In this document: piece after piece, positions 33,439 through 45,516 of the stretch | Layout of the letters: each line of letters starts with the position of its first letter | Numbering within the stretch: position 1 is the first letter of the stretch | From: Mercurialis annua | Taxonomy: Eukaryota; Streptophyta; Magnoliopsida; Malpighiales; Euphorbiaceae | NCBI RefSeq assembly: GCF_937616625.2 | Contig: NC_065576.1 | Span: 4,404,501-4,468,500, forward strand | Direction of reading: 5' to 3' | Length of the DNA: 64,000 nt | Notes under the pieces: model-generated | What the model was told of the DNA's origin: nothing | Databases searched by the model: none | Seen by the model: the letters and a program-made list of their open reading frames with translations, nothing else | Made by a program: the position numbers and the translations under genes

Positions 33439-34861
33439 TCTATACTATCTATAACTATCTTATAAGTGGGAGGGGGGGGACAAGCAAAATTACGATAATA
33501 GACTTCATTAAGGGTATAATTCATATAAAAAATAATAAACAAATTAAGAGTTTAATAGATAAGAGAATATATTTTAACAACTAAAAATTACGTTATAGTT
33601 TAATAATGAATAGTTGAGTAAAAGTCAAATTCTAACAAATTAAGAAGTAGATAGGAGTCTAATTAAATCTTTATAAAATTATTTAATTAAAAATTATAAT
33701 GATAAATTACAATTAATTCGATTTTTGGTCAAAACCGGCTATAGAAGCACAAAAGACACAACACATTTGATCATACTATAGACATTAACTTACAACACAT
33801 GAGTCCAAGTCTAATTCAAATTTAGTAATTTACAACACAATTATTGTAGTAAAAGTGAAATACGGGCTAATTAATCTAACTAATTTCATTCCAATCTTAA
33901 GTTTAAAGTATTTAACTACAATTAGAATTTAATGAGTTTAACTTCTTTAAACTACTATAACTCTCTGTATATATATAACTCTAAGGTTCTATTTATTAGT
34001 ACAATCAAATATATAATTTAAATCTGTTCTATAATGAAAATAATCTCTGCAAATTGATTCTGAGGTATTTTTTTATAAAAATAATTTTTAATTATTTATT
34101 GGAATTTCTTTTATTATTTGCTTATTTCAAGTTATGTTTTGTATTTTTATTAATTTAATATGATTTGATGTTATAATTTTATTAATTTTAGCTATTAATA
34201 TATTGAAGCTATTAGCTAATTATATTGAATTTCTTTTAATGTTTCTTTATTACAAGTTATGCTCTTTGTAATTATTATATGCATGAATAATTTTGATTTA
34301 AATAAAAATAATTCATTAAAAATAAAAAATTATATATATAATGGGTCATACAATAAAAATAATAATTCAATTACAATATTAACCTTTAATAATTTAAAAA
34401 TAATTAAAAATATTAACAATTAAGTATAAGTCTAATTAAAAATCTATAGTCTAAAAAATTAATTCTAATAAAAAATATATAATTACATATGAGTCTACCA
34501 ATTTTTTAAAAAATAAAGTCAAATAAAATTCTAATTTAAGAGTTTGATTTCTAAAATAATAAAAAAAAAGTTTAATTTCAATAAGGAATATCAGCATTAA
34601 TCAAAATAAAAAATACAAACTTGATAAAACTCTAATTTAAAAGTTTAAATAAAAAATATAATAAATTTAATCCAATTTTTAGGATATTTTTTAATTCAAC
34701 AAAAATTTATTAATATTAGTTATAAATAAAACACAATGGTATAATTATAATAAATTTAATTTAATTTATAAAATGTTTTCAAATTGAATAAAATTAATAT
34801 TTAATAAATACAACGGGTATATAAATGCCGCTCACGTGCGTAGCACGTGGTGAAACGCTAG
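33439..34861 (+). mobile_element. Non-autonomous Helitron
   Basis: It starts TCTATACTATCTATAAC after an A and ends with the hairpin CACGTGC-GTA-GCACGTG (34833-34849), then GTGAAACG and CTAG (34858-34861), followed by T. TC start, 3' hairpin, CTAG end and insertion between A and T are the Helitron hallmarks. The length is 1423 bp. A G-run (33471-33478) near the 5' end recurs in related copies. No Rep/helicase frame is present. Confidence 0.75.
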
Positions 34862-35190
34862 TACTATATATAAAAGCACGGATGGGGGGGGGGGACAGGC
34901 AAATTTACGGAATAACCCTTTTTAATTTATATTAAATAACGGTTTTATAGTCATTAATAAATTAATTATAATAATTAATTACTAAAAAATTATTATAATT
35001 AGAGTTTTAGTTAAAATAAAATTGTATCATGATAGAGGAATATTAATTGAGTATAGAAAAAATAGCTAATCTTTTCCAAATTAATAGGAATATCAATCTT
35101 TTAGTTTGACTACACTAGCAACACAATTAATATTAAAAAATTGACGAGTCACACTACGATCCACGTGCGTAGCACGTAATGCAAAACTAG
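34862..35190 (+). mobile_element. Second Helitron-like copy abutting the first
   Basis: It begins directly after the CTAG of the previous Helitron with TACTATATATAAAAGCACGG, which lacks the first few bases of a full Helitron start. It ends with hairpin ACGTGC-GTA-GCACGT (35163-35177) and CTAG (35187-35190). The leader with a run of G matches those at 21660 and 33470. It is 329 bp, without coding capacity. Confidence 0.6.
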
Positions 35191-35211
35191 TCCTTATAAG
35201 TGTGTATATAT

Positions 35212-35742
35212 TAGAGGTTGCCATGGGCCGGATTAGCCTGTGAACCGGCCTGAAAACGGCCTGGTCAAACCCAGCTTGAAACCGGTCAAATCCAGATCCG
35301 GACTAAACCCGGTCTGGAACCGTACAAAAGGCGGTTCTGGGCTGGTTCTATATTTGTTGAACTGTGAACCGGCGGTTCAAGGGTCGAATCCGTAGATAAA
35401 AAATATATATTATATTTTTATCATATAATATATTTACTTTTACAATAGAATATATGTTATATTTGTTTTAGTTAAATTTTTGGTTAATATTTAATTTTTA
35501 AAAAAATCTTTATTTTCTAATTCTATCTACGTGAGTTATTTTATTGTTTAATATATTTTTTAGTAATTAAATTTTATTTTATTTTTAATTTTTTTTTTCT
35601 AAACCGTTTTAAATCGGAATCGTTCGGTTCCGAACCGTCATGAAACCGTCTCTTAGGCGGTTCCGGCTGATTTCACTTTTTTAAACCGTGACCCGGCGGT
35701 TTTAAACCGGAACCGCCGGGTTATGAACTGTTGCCACCTCTA
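35212..35742. mobile_element. hAT MITE with TAGAGGT ends
   Basis: The left end TAGAGGTTGCCATGGGCCGG faces the inverted right end CTGTTGCCACCTCTA. An exact 8-bp target duplication GTATATAT flanks it (35204-35211 and 35743-35750). Subterminal AACCGGC and GGCGGTT motifs are dense on both sides and the middle is AT-rich. 531 bp, non-coding. Confidence 0.85.
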
Positions 35743-35750
35743 GTATATAT

Positions 35751-37270
35751 AATACATGAGTGATTTACTATATTTGGAATACAATAAAAACTAACTTTGA
35801 TGTTGGAAATTTGTCATTAAAAAAATAAATTTGCTTGTTAGACCTTATGATAGCTCTAGTACTATTATAATAATTGTGATCAAATGTCACTAATCATTGT
35901 AATTAACATATATATATATATATATATATATAATGCATGAATGGCATGAGCTATTGTACTAACTAATATTTGAATTAGAAAATACAGTATCTTATCAATA
36001 TCATTATCAACTATAGCCTAATAATTTGTCAAAAAAAAAAAACTATAGCCTAATTTGTAAGAAGTGGTATTTAATTAAGACCCTTCCTCTAGGATAGGAC
36101 GGCCATGATAATTATACCTGTAAAATAATAGACATTTTCTAGATAATTATCTGTCCATTCTATAATACATGATGTTTTAGATTGGAGTAAACACTTTAGA
36201 ATGTTATTAATATATAAAAATATTTTTTAAATTATCCCCAATAATTCACCCGTTAGTTTTAAAAAAGAAAAAGAAAAATTTAAATTTCTCTCATATTCAA
36301 ATAAACATGATGAGTTATGTTCACCAATTTACACTATCAATTACAAAATAAATGGTGTAGATTAATTGAATTAAATTTAAATTTTTTTAATTTATACTAA
36401 TATTTATTTTATAATAAATAGTGTAAATTTAATAAATATGACCTCTCATATTCAAATGAATATGAGGAAATTCCGATCCAAAAAAATAAATGCTTCTCCC
36501 ATAGTAAAATACAAAATTCAAAACAATATATTACGTGTCCTTCACTTCCATTTTAAAAACAACACCATTTTCTTCTGCAACTTCTTGATCACTGCAGCTA
36601 TTCTTTTTCAACAATACTGTGGCTTCTTCTCAAATCATTATCTTTCACACATAAAAATCAATCGGTTCTAAATTTTCAAATTCAAAATTTTTTCCTTTTC
36701 TTATAAGAATAGCGAAACTAACAATTAATGGTGTAGTATTAGAAGGGCCTAATATTTAAAAAAAAGACTATTTTTTAGTCCTTTTTCAGTTCTACTCCGA
36801 CATTAAAAACTGTCTTTTACTCTATTTTACATCTATCGTTTCAATCATAACTAAATTTTTCAATTTTTATCAATTTTTTTATTTAATTGATGAATCATTC
36901 AATCAATTAAGTTTAAAGATAAAAATAAATTCATTTTCATTTAAAAAAATACAAATAAGTCCTTTATTTTTAAAAACTAACTAAAAAATCATAATTAAAT
37001 TAAAAAACTAATTAGATTCGTAATTAATTTAAGTAAATTTATATATATTTTAAACACATAATTATTATATGCTAGACATGGAAAATATTTTTGAATTTTG
37101 TCCAAATGAAAGAGACGTCAATTTAGTATTACAGGGTACAATTGAAATATAAAAATACGAAATAGGGTAAAATTGACCAGTTTTCAACATCAGGGTATGA
37201 TCAAAAGGGAGCTAAAAGGTCGGGACTTTTCAAGACATTAGGCGTATTAGAAGAAATATTTTGTCTTTTT
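35751..37270. other. AT-rich intergenic DNA, no gene recognised
   Basis: Only low-complexity AT-rich DNA, including a short (TA)n run at about 35909-35932. The open frames present have no recognisable motifs. Confidence 0.5.
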
Positions 37271-37279
37271 ATTTAAATA

Positions 37280-37675
37280 TTGAGCAAATTACGTTGAGAT
37301 ATCTGAGTTATATCATAATTAACAGTTTAGTACCTCTTGTTTCAAAAATCTACTTAATGGTCCCTCAATGTAATTCCGTTAACTAATAGATCTTTCCATT
37401 AAATTAAGGGAGTAAATCGTTTAACAAGTCTAAACTGAGATACCAAATCGTTTAAAATTGAAATACTAAATTGTTTAACAAAATTAACAGTGAGGGACCA
37501 AACCGTTCATGAAATTAAAGATGAGGTATCAAATTGTCTGAAACTAAATGTTGAAATTAACATTAGGACCTAATAGTTAACAGATGTAACTGAAAGACTA
37601 TTAAATATATTTTTGAAATATAAAATATCAAACTGTTAATTATAACATGTCTCAGGAATATGAAAGTAATTTGAT
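37280..37675. mobile_element. Mutator-like MITE with about 100-bp inverted ends
   Basis: The left arm (TTGAGCAAATTACGTTGAGA, CATAATTAACAGTTT) is inverted at the right (AAACTGTTAATTATAACATG, GTAATTTGAT). TTTAAATA flanks both sides (37272-37279 and 37676-37683), extendable to a 9-bp duplication with one mismatch. The length is 396 bp. Long arms and a 9-bp duplication point to a Mutator-like MITE. Confidence 0.65.
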
Positions 37676-37683
37676 TTTAAATA

Positions 37684-38465
37684 ATTTCTGTATTTGAGCT
37701 TTGTGTTTTAAGTTCAGAAATTCAATAATAAAAACAAACTTTCACTCTTTTATGATCGTGAGAAACAAAAAGAAAAAAAACCCAAATAAATTTTTTTATT
37801 TTAATTGTTTTTTATTTTAAATTAATTAAAAGAAAACAAAATTAATTTCATTTGATTAGTTGTGGCCAGCTTTTATCTGGCTCATCTATAGCGGCTTGTT
37901 AAACTTCTTCCGCCATCTACCATTTGTGCCGTTATATGACTCGACGAGCTTTCTCTCGGTTTCAATGCCAGATAGTTGTTGTTGTTGTTGTAGTTGTAGT
38001 TGCAACAGCATGTCCATCTCAGCCTAACTCAACTATAGCTGCGAGGACGATTAAGTATGCACCAAATAATTTAGAGAACCTTTTCATATGAATGAATTTA
38101 TGTTTGTAAAAGAGATAAGCCTTTTTTTTGGAAATATTTTTGGACTTGGCAATCTATACATGTCACAAAGATCACCAAAAAACCAAAAAAATATCCTTTT
38201 TTTTAAAGAAAAGAAGATTATTTTAAGTAGATAGAGATATAAATATCAATAGCGTCATCTATTTTAAAAAAATTCAAATATCCTGCAACGACATGTATTT
38301 TTAAATGGAGAGAATAGATAAATACTAATATAACTTTACTAGTTAATAAATATTTTATAAATTAAGTCATATAAATTATTTATTTTAATTTGTTTGGTTT
38401 GACCATGAGGTGTTTTGTACGAATTTCAACTATAAAACAACAGCTTTAAACTATTTATATTCAAA
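37684..38465. other. Intergenic DNA, no gene recognised
   Basis: AT-rich; a short (TTG)n run lies at about 37977-37993. Nothing else is identifiable. Confidence 0.45.
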
Positions 38466-38612
38466 CTAATTCTAGCTCAAGCCGGATATGTCCTTTGCGG
38501 GAGGCAATACTCTAATCTCAAATTTTGAACAGCTGCATACATGAGTATGGTTGGAACCTGCAACGTCACTTAAGTCAGGAGAGCGCCTTACCAACTCACA
38601 TGCATCTTGGGA
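38466..38612 (-). mobile_element. SINE-like, tRNA-related fragment
   Basis: Read on the minus strand, TGAGTTGGTAAGGCGC (A-box-like, about 38590) is followed by GGTTCCAACC (B-box-like, about 38553) at pol III promoter spacing, then a tRNA-unrelated body. No clear poly(A) or target duplication was found, so the copy may be old. Confidence 0.45.
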
Positions 38613-39450
38613 TTTATATAAATCATTTAGAGTGCAGGATAATTTTAAAAGATAATAGTTAAAATCATCTTGAAATCCTAAATGAACAATTGATTATAGA
38701 CAAATTAAACAACAATGCTTTTGAATATGCATGAGTAATCAAATGAAATAAAGCGACTCGGTCATTTGTATAAATGAACAATTAGAAAAATCGATTTTTT
38801 TTCCTATTCAATATAACAAACTATTTTTATTATACTTGAACCTTAACATTTCTAATTTAATATTTTTTAATTATATTTTTGTTTAGATGATTTTCTTTAG
38901 TCCTTATTTAAATTAAATTTTAATTATACTATAAATGTAACAATTAAATAAACAATTTTAACTAATAATTAATTAGTTAATTATTATAAACCGTTAGTTA
39001 AATAATTAATTAGTAATAAATTAGAAGCGACAATTTGGCTAATATTTTTGTCTCTCTTTCAACATCTGTAATTTTATATATAGTAAGTATAAATATATCC
39101 AGGTTGGGGGTTCGAACCCCAACTCTCACATATGCCGTGTTTGTCTGATTTAAAATTTAATTAGTACCCCGTTAACCTTCATTAATAACTACTACTATGT
39201 AATAAAACAAATTTTTTATTTTGGATGTCACATTCTATTTGACAACTTCTACTTATAAAACACTTTTCATACTATTTTTTTTTCTTTTGCCCTCTTAGAT
39301 TAATGCATTTTAAAGGTATATTTTTAAAAAATGGTGGAGCATTTAATGTAATATGAGGATATAAAAGTAAAATTACTAAAAAAAATTAAACAATGTGCAA
39401 TGAGATTTTTTTTTTCAATTAGAATAGAAGAGAGAAAGTACTACTATAAC
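38613..39450. other. Intergenic DNA with a B-box-like SINE remnant
   Basis: At about 39103-39122, GGGGGTTCGAACCCC is a strong B-box-like palindrome, followed by AACTCTCACATATGCCGTG. It could be the remnant of another tRNA-derived SINE, but no A box or ends are clear. Nothing else is recognised. Confidence 0.35.
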
Positions 39451-39845
39451 ATTTGAATTTGAACAAAGGATCATTTTACCCCTGAACATGGTGTAAAAAT
39501 ATCAAAAACGTCCAAATTAGCAAAATGGAATCACTTTTACCCTGAATTTGGCAAATTTGGTACAAAATCCCCCTCCCCGCTCTCACTTAAGAGAGTGAGA
39601 TACACTCTCCGGTTTTCAAAGGTAGTTTTTTTTTCAAGGTGATTTTTAATAAAAAAAGGTTTAAAATGGTCCTAAATTTTTTTAAACATTTTAAATTAAT
39701 ACCTAATACTTAAAGAAAACCAATTTCATCCCTTAAATAATAAGCTTAAAATAACAAATTAACCTCTAATTTAAATTCTTTACAATTATTTTTTTAGTTT
39801 AAATAGATATTAATAATTTCATAAATCAAAAACCGTAAAAAAATA

Positions 39846-40211
39846 GGGTTAATTCCTAAAAAAATCACGAACTTTACACAAAGTTTCATTTTAATCATGA
39901 CCTTAAAAGTTGTCATTTAAAGGCATGACTTTCATATTGTTTCAATCATCATTTCAATGTACTTTTGTTAACTAAATTCTTCACTAAATCATTAATGAAA
40001 GACCCAAATTATTAATCAACATCAAATCTTATTATCTTTCAGTTAGAGTATCTAGGATTTAGAATTTTTAGTCAGATAAAATACACCGAATTTTACTTTG
40101 GTGATAGATTTGAAATAAAATGAAAGTTCGTGCCTTTAAATGACAACTTTTAAAGGTCATGATTAAAATGAAACTTCGTGTAAAGTTTGTGATTTTTTTA
40201 GAAATTAACCC
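39846..40211. mobile_element. Mutator-like MITE, copy nested in the larger element
   Basis: The arms GGGTTAATTCCTAAAAAAAT and their inverse (TTTTTTTAGAAATTAACCC) extend for roughly 100 bp each, including ATCACGAACTTTACAC. Flanks AAAAAAATA (39837-39845) and TAAAAAATA (40212-40220) match at 8 of 9 bases, as for Mutator-type insertion. The same family occurs at 48241-48565. Confidence 0.75.
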
Positions 40212-40363
40212 TAAAAAATATATACACATAAAATTAAAATAGACTCCTCGGATTAATTTTTTTTTTATCTTTGGACAAAAAAATTTCGTTTTCAGGCGAG
40301 ATGGAGCTCCTCCTCGCTTGAGAAGAGGAGTTGTTGCTCCGGTGAGGAGCAGCAACTCTCTTT

Positions 40364-40455
40364 CAAGAACAGATCCAACGATCTGTTCTTGGGCAAGAAC
40401 AGATCCAACGATCTGTTCTTGGGCAAGAACATATCCACACAAATCTGTTCTTGAA
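40364..40455. repeat. Three 30-bp palindromic tandem repeats
   Basis: Units start at 40364, 40394 and 40424. The first two contain the perfect hairpin CAAGAACAGATC / GATCTGTTCTTG with a 4-base loop; the third is degenerate. They are flanked by an inverted pair GGAGCTCCTCCTCGC (40306) and GAGCTCCTCCTCGC (40491) plus GGTGAGGAG motifs. Confidence 0.9.
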
Positions 40456-40794
40456 GGATGAGCAGCGGATCCTCTTTCCGGTGAGGAGGAAGAGCTCCTC
40501 CTCGCTGGAAATAAAAAAATAATATTTTTTTGAAAAAAATGTCTAAAAGAGTGCTTAGATTAATTAGGTTTGATTATGATTAATTATAGATTAATTAGGG
40601 GTTGATTATAATTAATTAGAAAAAAATAGTTTATTAAAAATTCCCTTTTTATTTAAGGTGACACGTCAGCGTAGGGGTGTTGTGCCGGTTTTACCAAGTT
40701 TAAGGTAAAAATGATCCGATTTTTTTATTTTAAACGTTTTTGATATTTTGTGTCAAGTTGAAGGGGTAAAACGATCTTTTGTTCATTTGAATTT

Positions 40795-42167
40795 AGATAA
40801 AAAAGAAGAAGAAGAATTTAAGGTGATATAATGTTAATTTTAAATGTTTTGTCCATAAGTGAGTAAAAAGTACAATGAATGCATACGGCTTAAGATAGCT
40901 GAAATCATGGGATTGTGGAATCGGAATCAAATTGAACGAATCCCTAAACCAGAACAAATGCCCAACACCATTACTCGGTTGCTGTCCTTTTCCCTTATTT
41001 TCCAATAAAAAAACAAAATCCATTTTATGCGTTATAGCTGGCAAAAGCTTCTCATGTGACGTGGCATCCCTCCCATTCATTTTTGTTCTTATCCCATTCA
41101 CGGTTCTTAAGAGCGGAGACAAACTAAATTAAACAAATTACTTTTAATTGCCATGTCACCATAACAAAACGACGCAGTTTGGTTACGATGACGTGGTGGA
41201 AGGACTGTGAACATGAGGGGTGCATATGAGACGCGTGTGTCTGAAGTTGAACTATCAATTTTCTTTTCTGACGTGGATTCTGTTGCTGTTCAACACGTGT
41301 TGAATAGTCTTGTTTTGAAACCCAACTGTCCTTTTTGTCCTTTTTTGATGCGGTGCCTAATAAAGCTCGTTTTCCACGTGCCCCAAAAAAGCCCGTACTA
41401 ATAATTCAGCTCTTAGTGGGTCCCAGTTATATATTTGGACGGTGAAATTTTAGGGCTCGTCTTTTTAACTGTTACTCGTCATCTGAATTTTGCATCTTAT
41501 ATTGTGTACGGCAGATGGTGGAGTAAAGATTTGGCTTTTTGTCAAAGAGGGTAGGGATTTAAAAATCATGAAAGGTTTATTTTTTGCTCAATCATAAAAT
41601 ATCAATTAAATGTAAATTTACAGTTTTAAATAAAAACACTTATATGTTGATTATTTTTTTATTTTTCTAGTTAAAATGAAAAAAATGATTAAAACGATTA
41701 AAACTGAATTTTATTATGTATTTATTATAATTTATATAATATCTATTTATTCAAACTTACAAGTTTAATTTTATTTGATCTTTTATCTTAAATTTAAGGG
41801 GTCTTGTCCGGATTTTTTATTTTTCTCGTTTATAAATTTATTTCTTTCGTCCCATTTAAGAAGGGACCTTACTCATTTTAAAATGTTTCAATCTAGTTTA
41901 TATCATATTTTTTGTATCACTTTAAATTCAATTTTTATTTCTCTATTTAAAAAATTTAAATATTCATTTAATGCAATTTAATTATGATACAGTCAGTTTA
42001 CTATTAGGTGAGATTATACTAATATTATCATGTTTTATTAATTTGGGTATAAAGCGCAATTTGTTCCTTCTTCCAACGGAAGGAAAATATTTTTAGATTA
42101 TTATTCATGAGAAGTATTATTATCTTGTTTAATTATCATACATACACTTATTAGATACTAGTTTCGC
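40795..42167. other. Intergenic DNA with a cluster of ACGT-core motifs
   Basis: No gene is recognised. Between about 41050 and 41390 the sequence is less AT-rich and contains GACGTGGC, GACGTGGTGG, GACGTGGATT, CACGTGTTG and CCACGTGCC, i.e. several G-box/ABRE-like motifs. This looks like promoter-type DNA, but no convincing coding region follows on either strand. Confidence 0.4.
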
Positions 42168-42580
42168 ATTACGTGTTATGCACGTGGCTCGTAACATGAT
42201 TCGTCGATAATTATATCAAATCATATTATTTATAATCAAATATTAAGGAATCTTTCCTCTTCCCATCCATTTCATTTTGGGCTAAGAAGATGTGAAAGCG
42301 CTCCCAACTGATTCTATCATAGAGGCCAACGATAGACAATAACTCTTTAAATTAGTTCAAATTTTCATTAGAAATAAATATAATCATTCAATTTAGTCAT
42401 TTAACTGACAAATTAACTGACATCTAATAGTATTTTTTATAACTGTACAAATATACTTTATGTATAATTAATTAATTTGTTCCTTCTCTCAACGGAATGG
42501 AAGGAAAATATTTTTAAATTATTACTCATGAGGAGTATTATTATCTTGTTTAATTATCATATATACACTTATTTGATATT
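42057..42580. repeat. Pair of about 100-bp direct repeats
   Basis: About 42058-42160 and 42477-42580 are near copies, both with TTGTTCCTTC, ACGGAA, GGAAAATATTTTTA and AGTATTATTATCTTGTTTAA. The Helitron end lies directly after the first copy, so the intervening DNA may have arrived by insertion. Confidence 0.6.
42168..42210 (-). mobile_element. Helitron 3' end on minus strand
   Basis: Read on the minus strand: CCACGTGCATAACACGTAAT (terminal hairpin ACGTG/CACGT), then GCGAAA and CTAG, followed by T. This matches the 3' ends of the Helitrons at 34861 and 35190. The matching TC start to the right was not found. Confidence 0.45.
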
Positions 42581-42756
42581 ATTGAATTCATTAAAAAGAG
42601 AACAAATAATATTAAAAGATAAACAATTTACTATATTAAATGACGTTTGGTACTCTTTTATAAATTACTTTATTTTTCAGATAAATTTAAAAAAATTTAA
42701 TATTAATACTTGTCCTATTGATGGATACCGAATTCTATTATATGTACAATAAAGTC

Positions 42757-43262
42757 GAATCGTAGAAGATCCATCATCAGACGATATCAAACTTTCGCCT
42801 AAAAGCCTAGATAAAACAAGCAATCGAATCCATGAGATTTGCCTTGACCAGAATAGTAAATCGAATCACGAAAATAAGGTCGAATCCCTTGAAAATCCGT
42901 ATAAAGCGTGTCGACCTAGGGACTCGCTCAAATGATCATATTTATGAAGATCTTGCCTATTTGGATACAAACTCCAATTTAAGAAGATAAACTTATTTAA
43001 AAAGATATTCCTAAATAAAACTTTCATCTGAATAGGAAACTACATTCTTATTTAAATTTCACAAGTTATACATTCAAATACTATATAAAGAGTTTGAGGT
43101 ATGTATTTGAGGTATGTATAAACACACAGTTACATATATACTCAAAACGCTGCTCAAAGCCTAGTTAGCATCGGAGAATTAATCAAATCACTACCGTCCG
43201 GTTAGTTTTTACCCTGTTTTGCAAGTTAATCCATCAGATCAGAACGCAGACCCCATCACTTA
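42757..43262 (+). repeat. Possible solo LTR or LTR fragment
   Basis: A stretch of more balanced composition with GTCGAATC repeated, a TATATAAAGAG box (about 43083) and, downstream, AAAACGCTGCTCAAAGCC. This layout is LTR-like. No internal coding region adjoins it and I could not fix the ends or a target duplication. A TATATAAAGAGTTTG copy also occurs at about 16838. Confidence 0.3.
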
Positions 43263-43700
43263 CAATGCCAATCAATTTAGACTGAAAAAAAATATCATAT
43301 AAATATAATATTATATATATTTAGATTTGATAAAGAATGTGAGTATAAAAAAACATGAAAATATAATTATGAAATACTCATTCTATTTTCAACCAATATA
43401 TATTTAGTATTTCTTTTATTTTAAAATGGTAGACCATTTTTAAAAAAATATAGTTAAGTTGATTCATATTTTTTTAGGGATAATTAAATTAACGAATTTT
43501 GGCGTGATTTGGAATTATAACAAAAATTAAAATTTGTCAATGTCAACGAACCTTTTAACTTTGAAAAATTGAAACAGTGATTAGTTTTTGATGTAATTTT
43601 GCGGAGTTAGAAGTTGGAATGGCCACGTCTAGTACTGCACTGCTACATCTGAAATGCATTGTTCCACTTAAAATAAATTGTTCCATTTGTTACAATGAAA
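43263..43700. other. AT-rich intergenic DNA
   Basis: No gene or mobile element recognised. Confidence 0.4.
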
Positions 43701-43899
43701 CTACATCGTTTTAATATTCACTAATTAAACCTAAGTCTCTCATTTATTCTCTTTCATGCCATCTCAAAATTAACCCTTTATTTCAAATATGTACCCTAAT
43801 TCATCTTTAACTCCATCCAAAAACCTAAATCCTTTTTTCTCCCTTCAACTCCTCTTCTCTTGTTCGTTTATTTTTTCAATTCCTCTTGGCATTGATGGT

Positions 43900-44960
43900 A
43901 GAAGATTGTAAACGGTTGTTTGGTACACCAAGAGAATTCAAAATACTTGAAGCTATATGCACAATCTAAACTCACTCATACGCATCTTCTTTGATAAGCT
44001 CAATTTTGCAGAAGTTATACAATCATTCTGGGACAACTAAATATCATATTTTGTTTTATACAGATAAAGATCCAAAAAGACGATTTTATAGAAGCCAATA
44101 TGTATGTGTAAATTTATGTACAAATGTGATTTATTTTTATTATTCGTTAGAGAATATTAAACTACTAAACCTTTAAATATTTGAGATATTTGACATGTTA
44201 GTTGTACATGTAAATGTTACTATGTTTAAACCCTTGAATGTAAATTTGTCTCGTCATTTATATAGGTCGTATAGAGACTTAACATAACGTTTATCTTGTT
44301 GTGTTAATATGGTTAATGTTAAGATTATAATGCCATTTGTTTATAGATTTAGAACTCTTAAAATGCAATTTGACTTGTTGTATTAATATGGTTAAGCTTT
44401 GGTAATATGTTAAATCTTTTTATGGAGTATTATGCCAGTTAATGTGCTTGGAATGCTCGCTTTGTGCTATATTGTTCGATTGGTAATTTGCTCTGTTGAT
44501 AGATTGTTCTATTCGTTTTGATTATTGCTCCTATATGAAGTAGGTTGATGCAGAAACTCTAAAGCACGCGAAGAGTCTTCTTGTGAAGTTAATGGATAAT
44601 AAATAAAATTTAAAAGTGGAACTTTCAAGAAAGAAGCAAACAGAGAGAGAGAGAGAGAGATATGGCCAACAAAGCTATAGAAGGTGCAACTAAGGATCTT
44701 AAGCACTATGTATGTTTATTCAGATGAATGATTTTGAAACTATGAGAGAGGAGTGTCGAAGAACAAGAACCGAGCTCATAATGTATACACTGATTGATAA
44801 AAAAAGTTGACAATTGAACTAAAGTTAATGTGATATTAGTTATGGATAGGAGGAAGCTGAAGGCAAAATTGAAACGTATGAGACATGTTTATTCTTTGCT
44901 CGCCATAATGTTTACTTGTGATTTTTTATCATAGTTTTATTATTGTAATTACTTTGGCTG
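43900..44960 (+). pseudogene. Possible remnant of a GRF zinc-finger/coiled-coil gene
   Basis: At about 44061-44098 the translation TDKDPKRRFYRSQY resembles the conserved NPGRRFYxC core of GRF-type zinc fingers, with the metal-binding Cys residues lost or out of frame. About 750 bp downstream (44840-44920) DRRKLKAKLKRMRH precedes a hydrophobic stretch. This fits the small plant GRF proteins (finger, then coiled coil, then membrane segment). Stops separate the pieces. This is a tentative call from short motifs. Confidence 0.3.
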
Positions 44961-45516
44961 TCCAGTCTGTTATTTTATATTTGAATATGTAGTTTAATAT
45001 TTTTTTTGAATAATAGAATTTTATCTATCATGCACTTATATTTATCCCATAATTTTTTTTCCGCGGATTCCATTATCAAGAAGTGTATCAACGGCTTTTT
45101 GTACCAATTTTTTCTGACACATTACTAATTCCCTTTTTAAAAAATAATTTATATCAAAAGTGCCTCTTTTTAAGAAATGGAGATCTAATTGCTAATTCAC
45201 AACTGAAGCTTAGGTCGAGTGGTCAGACTCTCCAACTGCATTATCAAGTTCGGGTATGTATATATTTTCCTACTTTAGAAATAAATTTATCATATATTTA
45301 ATAAACATACTCTCTCATGTTCATAATATTTGTCGCATTTAAAAATTATTTTTGATAATATTTGTCATTTTAGAGTTTTAAGAAAGTATTATTTTTTCAA
45401 ATTTAGTCCTAACAATAAATAAATTACTAAAGCTTAAAGAGCTAGTCAAACATAAAAATAGTAATTAATATGGACAATTTAATAAAATACGTACAAATCA
45501 AGAAACATTTACTATA
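44961..45516. other. AT-rich intergenic DNA with a MITE end
   Basis: At about 45308, CTCTCTCATGTTCATAATAT resembles the start of a Stowaway-type MITE like the one at 45517, but no partner end was found. No gene is recognised. Confidence 0.35.

Larger units (their letters stand above)
39461..40784. mobile_element. Mutator-like long-TIR element with palindromic tandem repeats
   Basis: The left arm GAACAAAGGATCATTTTACC (39461 on) is inverted at the right end (AAAACGATCTTTTGTTC, 40784). Both arms share ATCAAAAACGT about 40 bp inside. An exact 10-bp duplication ATTTGAATTT flanks it (39451-39460 and 40785-40794). It is interrupted by a separate 366-bp MITE (39846-40211). The interior holds three 30-bp tandem repeats and a larger GC-rich inverted repeat. 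No transposase is present. Confidence 0.75.

Noticed and set aside
40068..40442. 124-codon minus-strand frame with a ten-residue repeat
   Set aside because: The residue repeat simply reflects the 30-bp DNA tandem repeats; the frame crosses a nested MITE boundary.
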